From positions 84,070,969-84,134,968 of the forward strand of contig JAKTNV010000005.1 of the NCBI GenBank assembly GCA_022747635.1: 64,000 nucleotides of DNA, read 5' to 3'. Made by a program: the position numbers and the translations under genes. Of the stretch, positions 55,270 through 64,000 are shown one piece after another. Origin of the DNA: Hetaerina americana (Eukaryota > Arthropoda > Insecta > Odonata > Calopterygidae). A model generated the notes under the pieces. That model made no database searches and had not been told where the DNA came from. It saw only the letters and a program-made list of their open reading frames with translations. Each line of letters opens with the position of its first letter. The stretch's first letter is position 1.

Positions 55270-55990
55270 TTAGAGGAAAGAGAGAGGGAGGGAGAGAGAG
55301 CAATGATTTATCAATTGCCTTCGGAGGGGGTGCAGCGGTGAGGCCCCGGGGGTTGAAAGGGGAGGGTATATCGCAAGAAGAAGGGGTTGACTGGAAGGGG
55401 GAGAGGGAGGGGTTCCTCGGGGAAAGGGGGGGGATGAATTTTTTTCTCTCTTTACGGACGGAGGTGGGATCGAAGAGTCGGATGCTGTGTGGTGCTGGGT
55501 GCAGGAAAGGGGAGGGAGTCCCTCCCGCCCCTCCACCCCTCCCTCCCGAACACACACGCACCCCTGGGGGTGCCAAGGGGGGGGCGCGGCAGAACGCGGC
55601 GTGGGGGGTGGTTTTTGGATGGGGGAGGGAGGGAGAGAGAGACTATTAACCCAAGCCTCCTTCCCTTCCCACGGCCGGGCTCTCAGCTCTTAAAGGAGAG
55701 CTGCCGTTTCAAATGCAAATAGCGTACCACGAGGCTGGCAGGAGGGTGATTATGATAGGGTTCTGAAGCGGTGAAAGGGTTTCTTCAGGAGGGGGGAATG
55801 GGTGGGGGGAGGGTGTGTGGTTGCCCTGGGTGTGGAGAGAGGATGTTTATGCCCTGCGATACGCACTCCTTTTACCTTTCTCCACCTGCCTGCCTCGCCG
55901 ATCCAACCCCAACCGATCCTCGGGCGATGGGAGCTTCCCCTTTAATCGGGGGAAAAAGAGAGAGAGAGAGGTAGATAGCGAGATGGGAGA
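55270..55990. other. GC-rich, strand-asymmetric G-rich block
   Basis: Long runs of GGGGG and GAGGG on the plus strand with several GAGAGAGAG tracts (55278-55300, 55632-55640, 55956-55970). Overlapping open frames on both strands reflect composition. It stands out from AT-rich surroundings and could be a regulatory or G-quadruplex-prone region. Confidence 0.4.
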
Positions 55991-56199
55991 AGACAAAAGA
56001 AGGAGCATTCGACGGTCGGCACTGTCGCTTTTCGACTTTCGTTGTGCGTGCCTGCGTGCGTGTTCGTTCGCGCCTTTTCGTTACTCTTTTCCAATTCTCT
56101 TTCTCTCCTTCTCTCTCTTGTTTGTCCGCACGTCACCGTCAAGTTTTTATCCCTTCGTCCCTTTATTTAAAATAAGTTTTTTCTCGCGATTCTCTTTAT

Positions 56200-56212
56200 C
56201 GTATAAATACTG
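56200..56212 (+). promoter_or_regulatory. TATA-box-like site downstream of the GC-rich block
   Basis: GTATAAATACTG follows about 250 bp with GAGAGAGA tracts and CT-rich sequence. The combination resembles an arthropod core promoter but no transcription unit could be tied to it. Confidence 0.2.
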
Positions 56213-56702
56213 AACGGATGAATGAACAAATTAAACGGAGACGTCATCTCTCACTTCATTTCGTCATCGTGCGTTTTTGCGGATTTGCGCAGTCTTCTTA
56301 TTCGCCATCCTTTTTCCTCCGTCCATTTGCTATTCTATCGAGCCGGAAATGATTTGAACTCAGCCCTCCTTTCCCACCCATACTTATCTACTCATTTAAA
56401 ACTTTTGATCTTCTCATAGGCCTTCCGTCTTGGCTCCTGTCTTTCCTAGGTCAACTTTCGTATCGACCTCTTAATCTTAACCCCTTCTTGGGAACTTCCC
56501 TAACTGTGTTATTTTCTTAAAAAAAATCCGGCTCCCGGTACCAATACGTAGGTATCGCGGAATGCATACCTACAATTGTTATCCTAGTTACCAGTCACCG
56601 GAATAATTCCCTATTTACGAGTACTTGCACTCAGTTAATGGTACGTAATATCCCTATTCTATTTGAATGGTATCGGACTCAACCTTGTGAACATTCATCT
56701 TG

Positions 56703-56769
56703 AGGAATAAGACGAACTTTGTAAATTCACAAAAGTTTTTTGTGAATTTACAAAGTCTGTCTTATTCCT
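56703..56769. repeat. 67-bp hairpin, arms about 31 bp
   Basis: GAATAAGACGAACTTTGTAA and ATTCACAAAA pair with TTTTGTGAATTTACAAAG and TCTGTCTTATTC. A small internal mismatch (CGAAC versus GTCTG) is the only break. Not seen elsewhere in the window. Confidence 0.85.
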
Positions 56770-57149
56770 AATCCCTGATCTAGATACCGATTCCTAGTTA
56801 TATTACCCTAAATACCCATTGCCGACCTTACATTTAAAATAATTCGCTACGATAATGATGTAATTACTGCTGATTAATACTTCGTAAATATATACCACCC
56901 TCGTAACATTCAACTCAGAAATTTCGATCCCATCCACTCAAGAGAATTTTTGTCTTTTTTCCCCGATTCCACACTATCGCCAACATATGAACTGGGTGCA
57001 TGTTGAAAAGGGTACCAAGAAACTCATGTGATTTGTATTGCAATTCTTATTCATACCCACATCTCAAAACCTCTAATTTAAGCTAATTCTCATTCATTCA
57101 AAGATCTTGTTTCGGCTTCTTATAGTGCTACACTTTGAATTAAAATATT

Positions 57150-57550
57150 CACCGAATTTTCATCTCGTATTTCCTTAGAGTGATTCTCATCATCTCCCGT
57201 CTTCTTGCTATTGCTCCTTTCACCAACCTAATTCTTCTCCTGTTGTCCCCTTTACTTGCCTCGTTTTAATCCAAAATACAGGCCAGCTCTAGTTTAATCC
57301 CTTCTGATTGTCTTTCCAATTTCTTGGGAGTCTCAATTATTTGTTTTTTTTTTACGGTTAATCGTCATCTCACACCTCTTGCATTAAAGCACTTCATAGT
57401 AACAGCAATCCGTCGACTGTCTGTCTGGCTAACTATACTACATGATACAATTGCAAACTGAACTAAATCACCTCGCCGTCCACTTTTATTCCGAGCTCAA
57501 TCCCTTCCCTTGCCATCCTTATTATTCCCTTCTCCTCATAAAAAGTACCC
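57150..57550 (-). pseudogene. RTE-like LINE: reverse transcriptase remnant
   Basis: Plus strand CCACTTTTATTCCGAGCTCA, ATCCCTTCCCTTGCCATCCT and TATTATTCCCTTCTCCTCAT parallels the antisense of the EVGMKVGWEF/EEMIKEAWEE region at 44.67-44.72 kb; ACGGTTAATCGTCATCTCAC parallels the INKT region. Strongly decayed. Confidence 0.5.
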
Positions 57551-57739
57551 GATAAAGTGCAAGGTTTTGAAAAGCAAAGAGAAATGAAAAAAAAACCGAA
57601 ACATTAATCCGTAGCTTTAAAAAAAAGTCTGAGCAATTTTAGCAGCAGTGATGCCATTTATTTGAAATCGTAATATTTTGAAAATATTATACTGTTGGCT
57701 GGGATTTTGTGTAATTAGGTTAAGAAGTGGCTCGTCAGA

Positions 57740-58075
57740 ACTTCGAAATGGATCGTAGTTTTGCACGACGCGGAAACATGGTCGTTGACGAATATGCATA
57801 GATTCGATGCATAGATTCTTGGAGGTTTTGAGGTGTGGGTGTGGAGAAGGATGGAGAAGGCGAATAAGGCAGAAAGGAAAGCAAATGAGGAAGTGGTGGG
57901 TATGGCAGGAGTGGAAAAGGAAAATTTTTTTGTGAGAAATACAAAGGAGGCAGGAGAGTGATTGGATTCACAGCGTTTTGATTGGGAATGGGATGTTGAA
58001 GACTGTGATAGAGGGGAGAACGCCAGGAAAACGAGGGGAGGATAGTAATAGGATAGGCATGTTGGAGGGAATGAA
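57740..58075 (+). pseudogene. RTE-like LINE: decayed C-terminal end
   Basis: GAGGTGTGGGTGTGGAGAAG, GATGGAGAAGGCGAATAAGG, GATGTTGAAGACTGTGATAG and GGCATGTTGGAGGGAATGAA follow the order of the 40-kb copy. The shared 3' tail is missing. Confidence 0.65.
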
Positions 58076-58440
58076 GTCTCGCTTCTGTAGAAAAGGATAT
58101 CTCATACGTAATTCTGAACAAATAATATCCTTGTATCCACGCTAGTACAAATTGCGATTCATCATCATCTTCAGAATTTCATTCCTTAGATTGGTTTACT
58201 GCAAGACTCCATTCCAGTCCATTCAGTATCACGGGCCCTTACCTTGATACACCGCTGATAGCTTCTATATTTTCGCGTACTTCTTAATGTTTCCTATGTA
58301 CTTGTCTCTTTGTCTTAATTCACGAGGTTTTCCCCTCAAAATTCCCTCTTATTATCCTTATTAACTATTCCATCGTTCCTCAAGGTGTGTCCAAAACATC
58401 TTATTCTTATTTGTTCTGCATATTTTCCTTACCTCTTCTT

Positions 58441-58446
58441 ATATAT

Positions 58447-58478
<32 letters not shown>
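58441..58478. repeat. (TA)n then (CA)9 on the left of mariner copy 4
   Basis: TA repeats to 58460, then nine CA units to the mariner terminal repeat. The reverse complement of this arrangement stands on the other side of the element. Confidence 0.95.
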
Positions 58479-58479
<1 letters not shown>

Positions 58480-59230
58480 GAGGGTCATCCGGAAAGTAGT
58501 ACCCGTTCGTGAAATAAAGACACAAAAGTAAATATTAACAAACATAAAAAATTTTATTTGAAAGAGGATACTTTAAACTACTTCTCAACATAATCTCCAA
58601 GCAAATTAAGGCATTTGTCATAACGTGTGACAAGTTTCTGTATTCCTGCTGCATAGTCCTTCGCCGCCAGCTCATTGAGATACGCGAGGGACCCATCTTG
58701 CACAAATTTTTGCATAATGCAGATGGTGTTTAACAATTTCATGAACAATTGTTCGAGAAACATTGGGAAAATGCTCACAGATGTCATCAATTGTGACGCG
58801 CCGATCGTTCCTCACGAATTCGTCAACTGAGCTCACCAGTTGGTCTGTAATGACAGACGGTCTCTCCGAACGCTCATCGTCGTGTGTGTTCCCCCTCCCC
58901 ATGTTGAAGTTGCGACACCACCGCCGAACAGACGACTCGTCCATTACATTGTCTCCATACACCTCCTTTAATTGGCGATGAATATCACATGGGCGAACGT
59001 TTCTTGCATTGAGGAATTTAATCACTGCCCTCACTTCACAACTGGCGGCGTTCTCAATTTTTTTAAACATTGTAAACAATCACAGAAACAACACAGGCAA
59101 TGCTAGCGTCACGCAACTTGGCTCAGAGAAGGCAGACAAGCCACTGAAGCTATCTGACCTCGTCCAGCGGCTACTCGCGTCGTCAGCACTTCATGCGGCA
59201 CGAACGGGTACTACTTTCCGGATGACCCTC

Positions 59231-59231
<1 letters not shown>
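58479..59231 (-). mobile_element. Mariner, internally deleted 753-bp copy 4
   Basis: Same length and perfect 33-bp terminal repeats as the other copies; shares the diagnostic bases of copies 1 and 3. Instead of TA on each side it has CA on the left and TG on the right. Confidence 0.95.
58672..59070 (-). pseudogene. Mariner transposase N-terminal fragment, copy 4
   Basis: The 132-residue frame is identical to copies 1 and 3 (SERPS linker); two helix-turn-helix units without a catalytic core. The tail remnant continues out of frame to 58578. Confidence 0.85.

Positions 59232-59300
<69 letters not shown>
59232..59300. repeat. (TG)5 then (TA)n on the right of mariner copy 4
   Basis: Five TG units followed by about 58 bp of TA, leading into the inverted SINE C tail. 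Confidence 0.95.
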
Positions 59301-59303
<3 letters not shown>

Positions 59304-59427
59304 TTCAAACACGAAATACTGCCAAACGGCGAACAAATACTCATTCACATAGAAATAGATATAAGGAAAATGGATGGGAACACATATAAAGGGCGAGCAC
59401 AGTAGAGGTGGGGAAGGCGGAATCAGG
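59301..59427 (-). repeat. SINE C tail, inverted
   Basis: Plus strand ATTCAAACACGAAATACTGC, CAAACGGCGAACAAATACTC and GGTGGGGAAGGCGGAATCAG is the reverse complement of the SINE C body and tail at 51030-51160. Confidence 0.8.
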
Positions 59428-59429
59428 CA

Positions 59430-59662
59430 AGTTGCATAAAGCATCGCGAATCTCAATGTAAATTACGTTTCCTGGATAGCTCAAGTGGTTAAGAGCATCC
59501 GTCCGGAAAGTGGAAAGATTTGGAATTCAAGTCCCAGTCTAGGAAATATTTTTACACTCATGATCTGCCTGATTCCACCTTCCCCACCTCCACTGTGTTG
59601 GTCCTTTATATGTGTTCCTATCCTTTTTCCTTGTATCTATTTCTATGTGAATGAGTATGTAT
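59430..59662 (+). repeat. SINE C, head and truncated tail
   Basis: Leader GCATAAAGCATCGCGAATCT, A box TAGCTCAAGTGG (59477-59488), B box GAATTCAAGTCC (59523-59534), then CACTCATGATCTGCCTGATT and the body up to GTGAATGAGTATG, ending in TA repeats where the Helitron begins. Confidence 0.8.
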
Positions 59663-59669
59663 ATATATA

Positions 59670-61932
59670 CTAGCTGAATACCCGGCTTTGCACGGGTTAG
59701 GGAGAAACAGTAATATAAATATACTACATAAATAAAAACAAATTATAAAGTACAATAATACACTACTTCATACAAATTTAAGAATCTTTTTTATTTAACA
59801 CCTGTTTATAAACTACATTTTTTGTTTCATATCCAGGAGAAAGAATATATAAATTTTTAGGCGAACCTACTCTGGAGCAAGCAACATAAAGTTGCCCGTG
59901 GCTAAAACATGGCGATCTTAGATCAACACCACAAAACTTTAAAGACTGTCCCTGTGATTTATTAATGGTAATTGAAAAAGCTAGCCGGACTGGAAACTAT
60001 AATCTTTTAAAGTTGAAGGGAAGATCAGTTGGGATTAGAGGTATCCGTGGAATAAAATTTATTTCACCTTTCCCTTTTCGAGTTAAAATGACTGCCTGGA
60101 TTATTTTTCATCAATTTTGTCACACACAATCGTGTCCCATTGCAGAGTTTTGGTGGATCTAAATTTTGCAATAAAATGATTGGAGATCCTACTTTAAGTA
60201 TAAGGCGATGTTGTGGCAATCCAGCTGGATCAAGTGAATTTAGGAATTCCGTTGGATAATTGACGGCTTCGTCAGCATCCACTACGGTATCAACCGATTT
60301 ATATATTCAATTACGTCTCCTGGCAGCATGGCTAGTATCTCCTTGTTAATTTCATTAACATCATCGTTCTTAGGAGCAAGAATGGCTCTTTCTCGAAACC
60401 ATTCTAAATTTTTATAATTTTGATTAACGTTAGGATAGACTGCTTGTATCATATCGCGGACAGTTTTCACCGATACACATAAATCTGATGACAATTTTAT
60501 CATACCAGATGCTTCAATAACTAATGTATCTTCTCCAATCTCCAAAAGTTTATTTGCAAAATTTTGAGCATTCCCATCTCTTAAGAGGATTCGCATGTTT
60601 TGTTTAAAGCTAATTTCTTGGACATGATTCCATAGAACAGAATGTTTTAAACAGGCATAAATTTCATCGGCTGGAGTCGATTTTAGAATGACAGGCAGAG
60701 TTTGACGGAAGTCTCCACACAGGAGTACCAGAGCTCCTCCCATTAAACTGCAGTTTCCTCTAAGATCGTGAAGTGTTGCGTTGAGGGCCTCAAGAGATTT
60801 TTTATGAGCCAACGTACACTCATCCCATACTATCAATTTACATTCTATAAGAACTTGTGCCTGGCCGCTTGTTTTATTTATATGACATGTGGGATTTTCT
60901 TGTCGGGAAATATTAAGTGGCAACTTAAGGGCAGAGTGGGCTGTTCTTCCTCCTTCCATTAATGTCGCTGCAATACCTGAAGATGCAACGGCTAGAGCAA
61001 TTTCTCCATGAACCCTGATTTCAGCGAGAACTAAATTAATTAAAAATGTTTTTCCCGTGCCACCAGCAGCATCAAGAAAAATGATACCTCCTTCTTGTTT
61101 ATCTACTTGATTATTGTTTCGTATGCGAATTTCTGATCTTCATTAAGAAGTGGCTTTTTATCCGCGATGTATGCTTCTAAGTCTAAGACATTGTAGCTAG
61201 TTTCACGTATATAATCTGGATAAAATACACCCTGTTGATCTTGTACAGGTGCAAAAAGACTGAGTTCCACTTAAGTCTTGTTAACCATGGTGATACACTT
61301 TTCCTCCAAAATAATCAAAGTTTTATTAAAAATGTCGGAGTTAAACGTAATATCCAATGTAGGATTTTCACTTCGAACTTTGGCCAGTATATCCTCACTC
61401 ATTGATTCTTTATATTTTTCCCATAATGTTTTTGGGTTAGATGGATTACAGGAGGTTATTATGATGGCAAACAAAATTCGGATTTGTCCTGGAAGAGAAA
61501 TCAAACTGGCGTCTCGCAATGAGTCATCCCAGTGTTGATCTCCTTCTAGCAACCCTAAATTCTGGCAAGCTTCTCTGAATGTCTCACATATTTCTCCGTT
61601 TACCGTTCTTAATTCTGCAAATGAGCGAGGTCCTCTAATGATGTAGAAGCATTCTTAAAAAATAACATTCGGCGTTGTTAGGATGGACTGTGTAGACTCG
61701 GCCCAATGCGTCACATGAATAAATATTATACTCAGGATCAAAGTTGCCCATTTTTCTTCTACAAAAGACTTTCCTTGATGTATTCCACGTATAATATCTC
61801 GGCAATTCTGAATATAATAGTATTCTTGCAAAAGTATCCTGCTGGCATAGTTGGAAAAATGCTGTTTCTATGACAGCAAAAAAGTAAATAAATTACATAC
61901 ATACAAACAAACACTCTCCTTTATATATATAG

Positions 61933-61933
<1 letters not shown>
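59670..61933 (-). mobile_element. Helitron, 2.26 kb, internally deleted, both termini present
   Basis: On the minus strand it begins TCTATATATATAAAGGAGAG at 61933 (a typical TC start) and ends at 59670 with a hairpin (ACCCG/CGGGT, 59697-59680), ATTCAG and CTAG (a CTRR end). The flanking bases are A before the TC and T after the CTAG, as expected for insertion between A and T with no duplication. It retains the helicase half of the Rep/helicase protein but no replication-initiator (HUH) domain. Confidence 0.85.
59820..61870 (-). pseudogene. Helitron helicase (Pif1-like), broken
   Basis: Pif1-family helicases unwind DNA at the transposing end. Order: DTFARTLLYSELPRYYTWNT (61835), RVYTVHPNNAECYFLRMLL and FAELRTVNGEICETFREACQ (61690-61570), NLGLLEGDQHWDDSLRDASL, then after an in-frame TAA near 61271 ELSLFAPVQDQQGVFYPDYI and NEDQKFAYETI. 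A frameshift precedes the Walker A block FLDAAGGTGKTFLINLVLAE (about 61080). The longest open part (to 60282) has SSGIAATLMEGGRTAHSALK, IVWDECTLAHK (Walker B, DE), VLLCGDFRQTLPVI, and NVQ-like ERAILAPKNDDVNEINKEIL. Then, in further frames, [40 protein letters not shown] and [20 protein letters not shown] (motif VI) to about 59820. A TAG interrupts PFNFKRL before FPVRLAF. All helicase motifs are recognisable yet the frame is broken several times. Confidence 0.85.

Positions 61934-61935
<2 letters not shown>

Positions 61936-61982
<47 letters not shown>
61936..61982. repeat. (TA)n microsatellite at the Helitron 5' end
   Basis: About 45 bp of TA, then ACCTGTATATACCTGTATAT. The Helitron appears to have inserted at the edge of or within this tract. 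Confidence 0.9.
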
Positions 61983-61986
<4 letters not shown>

Positions 61987-62035
61987 GTATATACCTGTAT
62001 ATATGCTTTCGTAGACGGAACACGGAAGTGCCGAA

Positions 62036-62270
62036 TAGTACAATACACAGTAACACACAATATAGAAACACAGAAAAAGAAGAACACTCACAAGTTATTT
62101 CTTGATATTTCGACGGAAACACTCCGTCTTCATCTGAAGATATAGAAGTAATCATTACTTCCATATCTTCAGATGAAGACGGAGTATTTCCGTCGAAATA
62201 TCAAGAAATAACTTGTGAGTGTTCTTCTTTTTCTGTGTTTCTATATTGTGTGTTACTGTGTATTGTACTA
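62036..62270. repeat. 235-bp near-perfect palindrome
   Basis: The arms 62036-62152 and 62154-62270 (117 bp each) are reverse complements with two mismatches and a single central base (GAAGTAAT C ATTACTTC). Each arm, read outward, contains ATCTGAAGATGAAGACGGAG, CCGTCGAAATATCAAGAAAT, CTTGTGAGTGTTCTTC and then TA repeats. The GATGA-hairpin-GAAA order resembles a Penelope-like 3' region. Palindrome is direct observation; the family label is tentative. Confidence 0.92.
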
Positions 62271-62524
62271 TATATATATAATATATATACATACTCATTT
62301 TATATGTATAAATATTTTTTTTTTCTGTATATATATATAATATTTCATATTTCCTCTCACCTTGTCTGTCCATGTAATCTTCAACATTTTTCCCATCACC
62401 ACGACCATGTTTCAAAGGTTACAATTCTCCGCTGGTCCACTTTTCCAATGTACCATGTCCCTGATCCGTAGAATACCATGCTCCAATCGAACGTCTACAC
62501 CGATTGCCTCTTTGATTCTTCTCC

Positions 62525-62770
62525 TACACAGTACCCCGCAAGCCGCGGCGGGGGCGTGTGGAGGGGTGTGTAAGGTCATCACCCGTAAAACAGAAGAAAA
62601 CCACATGCAAAACCAAATCATGTTACCTCTATACAAATATTAGTTAGATCAATCACTCGATTCATTTAATTCAAACGAAATAAAGTACTTACATGCGACA
62701 ATATTCAACAACAGGATACGTGTCTTCAAATCATGCTGTAGAACTCTTAAATGGATGGGTCAATAAAATA
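62525..62770 (-). repeat. CR1-like LINE 3' end (15-kb subfamily)
   Basis: The terminus CAGTACCCCGCAAGCCGCGG, GGGGCGTGTGG and the following TGTTACCTCTATACAAATAT, GCGACAATATTCAACAACAG match 15075-15270 in order. Confidence 0.65.
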
Positions 62771-62835
62771 TAATGAATAACATGCAGGAGTAAAAACATG
62801 ACAGATTCAGGTTTAACTTTGTGGAATGCCTTAAT

Positions 62836-62935
62836 TGTGAGGGTTAAAAGAAACTTAACACTTCCGCAATGAAGTTTTAATATTTCGCGACCCTGGTTTA
62901 GATGCTGCACATCATCATCAGGTAACATGCATCAA
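62836..62935 (-). repeat. Penelope-like 3' tail
   Basis: Minus strand: ACCTGATGATGATGTGCAGC, ATCTAAACCAGGGTCGCGAA, ATATTAAAACTTCATTGCGG, AAGTGTTAAGTTTCTTTTAA and CCCTCAC. The last block recurs inverted at 63180-63203, and a related one is at 15960-15990. Confidence 0.5.
62885..62924 (-). ncRNA. Hammerhead-ribozyme-like core, probably inactive
   Basis: Minus strand order: CTGATGA (62921-62915), a stem-loop GATG/CAUC with loop UGCAG (62913-62901), UAAACC where a hammerhead needs GAAACC, two-base loop AG, GGUC with the C at the expected cleavage position (62889), then G. Stem III would be ACC/GGU. The first G of GAAA is U here, which should abolish cleavage. Hammerhead motifs are known in Penelope-like elements. 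The related tail at 24971-24980 keeps GAAACC and GGGTC. Confidence 0.4.
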
Positions 62936-63129
62936 TATATTTTTAACTTATATAGTCTGGCTTCAAGAGGGGAGTAGGGGAGAGGAGTGGGGGGTAAGGT
63001 AGGGGGAGTAATGGATAAGGGGTAAGCTGAGTTTAGTTGAAGCAGCCTATTAGTGGTGTAGGGGAGGGGGTGGCTATGTATCGGAAGGTTACTGGCTCAA
63101 ATTCGTGAAAGATTATATTCATTAAGTGA

Positions 63130-63205
63130 TCATTAAATGAAAAACACAATGTAACACTGCACTGTTCTTTATGGTGGAAATGTTAAGTTTCTTTTTACCC
63201 TCACA
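63130..63205 (+). repeat. Penelope-like tail fragment, inverted to 62836-62862
   Basis: GGTGGAAATGTTAAGTTTCT and TTTTACCCTCAC repeat, in the opposite orientation, the block at 62839-62862 (24 bp, almost identical). Confidence 0.5.
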
Positions 63206-63430
63206 AAAAGTAAAAATGCAAAATATCGACAAGTATATGCAAAACCTATTCTAATTATCTCCCACCAGTCATATTTATTTTGATTTCTAACGGTTCGAGG
63301 AAAAAACGACATTTTAAATCTCTCCGTTCTACAATGAATCTCCCTGATTTTCCGTTGATGGTCAGATCTACCGTAGTAAGCCGAGGCCTGTAATATATCT
63401 TTAAACTCTGATTAAAATCAAATGTTCTTG
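63206..63430 (-). repeat. CR1-like LINE scrap
   Basis: TTAAATCTCTCCGTTCTACA, ATGAATCTCCCTGATTTTCC and CCGAGGCCTGTAATATATCT match 15410-15495 in order (3' untranslated region to the first C-terminal codons). Confidence 0.55.
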
Positions 63431-64000
63431 AAGATTAGTAGACTCATATTCTTCATGAACGACTCTTCAGCTTGACCTATTGTACGTACACTTGATCTTT
63501 CATCGCAACTTAAACTGCTGCCCAGGTTGACGAAGGATTCCATTTGCCTTAGTTTCACTCATCAGATTGTGACATTCAGCTCCTCTTTTTCGCACTCAAC
63601 CGGTTGCGGTTTGCTTCGCAATTCCTATTCTGCATTACCGAAATGTGCATGAATTAAAACTTCATGTGGAAAAATTAGTAACTTCTCGAATGCTGTACAC
63701 ATATCTTGTGTACTTCAGGAGATCAGATTTAATGTCCAGTTTAAACGTTTCCGCTCACCCTGGTATTGTGTCCAAATATTTTTTTCCGAATTTGAAATGC
63801 ATCACGTTTTTGAATTCTACAAAACTCTTTGAAAAATTTCGGAGTGGCAATTTGAAGAAGCCAGCCATTTTTAGCGGGACTACTCGGCCTTTTTTCTTGT
63901 TCGTAATTCCAAATATGGAATTTGGATTCCGTCGATAACTGAGTGATATTATTTTAATGTTTATTTTTTCAAAAAAGCATCCCTATAATATTCACTCAAC
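63431..64000. other. Unassigned stretch to the window end
   Basis: 63480-63610 could be antisense LINE sequence but no motif is firm. The 97-codon frame 63645-63938 has no recognisable domain. Confidence 0.3.

Overview
This window is eukaryotic nuclear DNA from an animal, most likely an arthropod. The reasons are the mix of mariner, CR1-like, RTE-like and I-like LINEs, Penelope-like elements (PLEs), a Helitron, tRNA-derived SINEs and many (TA)n tracts, together with low gene density. The species cannot be named from the sequence. No complete host gene was recognised. The only host-gene candidates are one exon-like block with good splice sites (41357-41514) and a weaker upstream exon/promoter set (37648-38958). 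Nearly everything else that can be explained is mobile DNA, mostly broken.

Layout. 1-22 kb: 3' pieces of one CR1-like LINE family (mostly minus strand), 3' pieces of an RTE-like LINE family, three tRNA-headed SINE families (called A, B and C here), and three mariner-type elements or remnants. 22-29 kb: AT-rich DNA with decayed RTE-like reverse transcriptase, a Penelope-like ORF and a 181-bp hairpin built from two retroelement tails. 29.5-35.3 kb: a 5.7-kb I/Jockey-type LINE on the minus strand, flanked by a 12-bp target-site duplication, with an intact ORF1 and a multiply broken ORF2. 35.3-42 kb: mostly unrecognised sequence with the possible host exons, an RTE-like LINE end and a 0.5-kb PLE-like repeat. 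42-47 kb: a nested locus in which two inverted PLE tails each carry a 753-bp mariner in their TA tract, with an internally deleted RTE-like LINE between them. 47-58 kb: mainly unrecognised sequence plus SINEs, long TA microsatellites and LINE and mariner scraps. 58-64 kb: a fourth 753-bp mariner inside mirrored CA/TA microsatellites, an inverted SINE pair, a 2.26-kb Helitron with both termini, a 235-bp near-perfect palindrome and a PLE tail with a hammerhead-like core.

How the parts relate. The 753-bp mariners have perfect 33-bp terminal repeats but keep only the DNA-binding half of the transposase, so they depend on an enzyme encoded elsewhere; the same kind of internal deletion occurs in an unrelated 558-bp mariner at 1442-1999. 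SINEs and short LINE ends depend on LINE-encoded reverse transcriptases whose decayed copies lie in the same window. The strongest unexplained pattern is the recurrence of retroelement 3' tails as inverted pairs, often ending in TA repeats that mariners and a Helitron then entered. No CRISPR array, rRNA, canonical tRNA gene or new enzymatic system was found.
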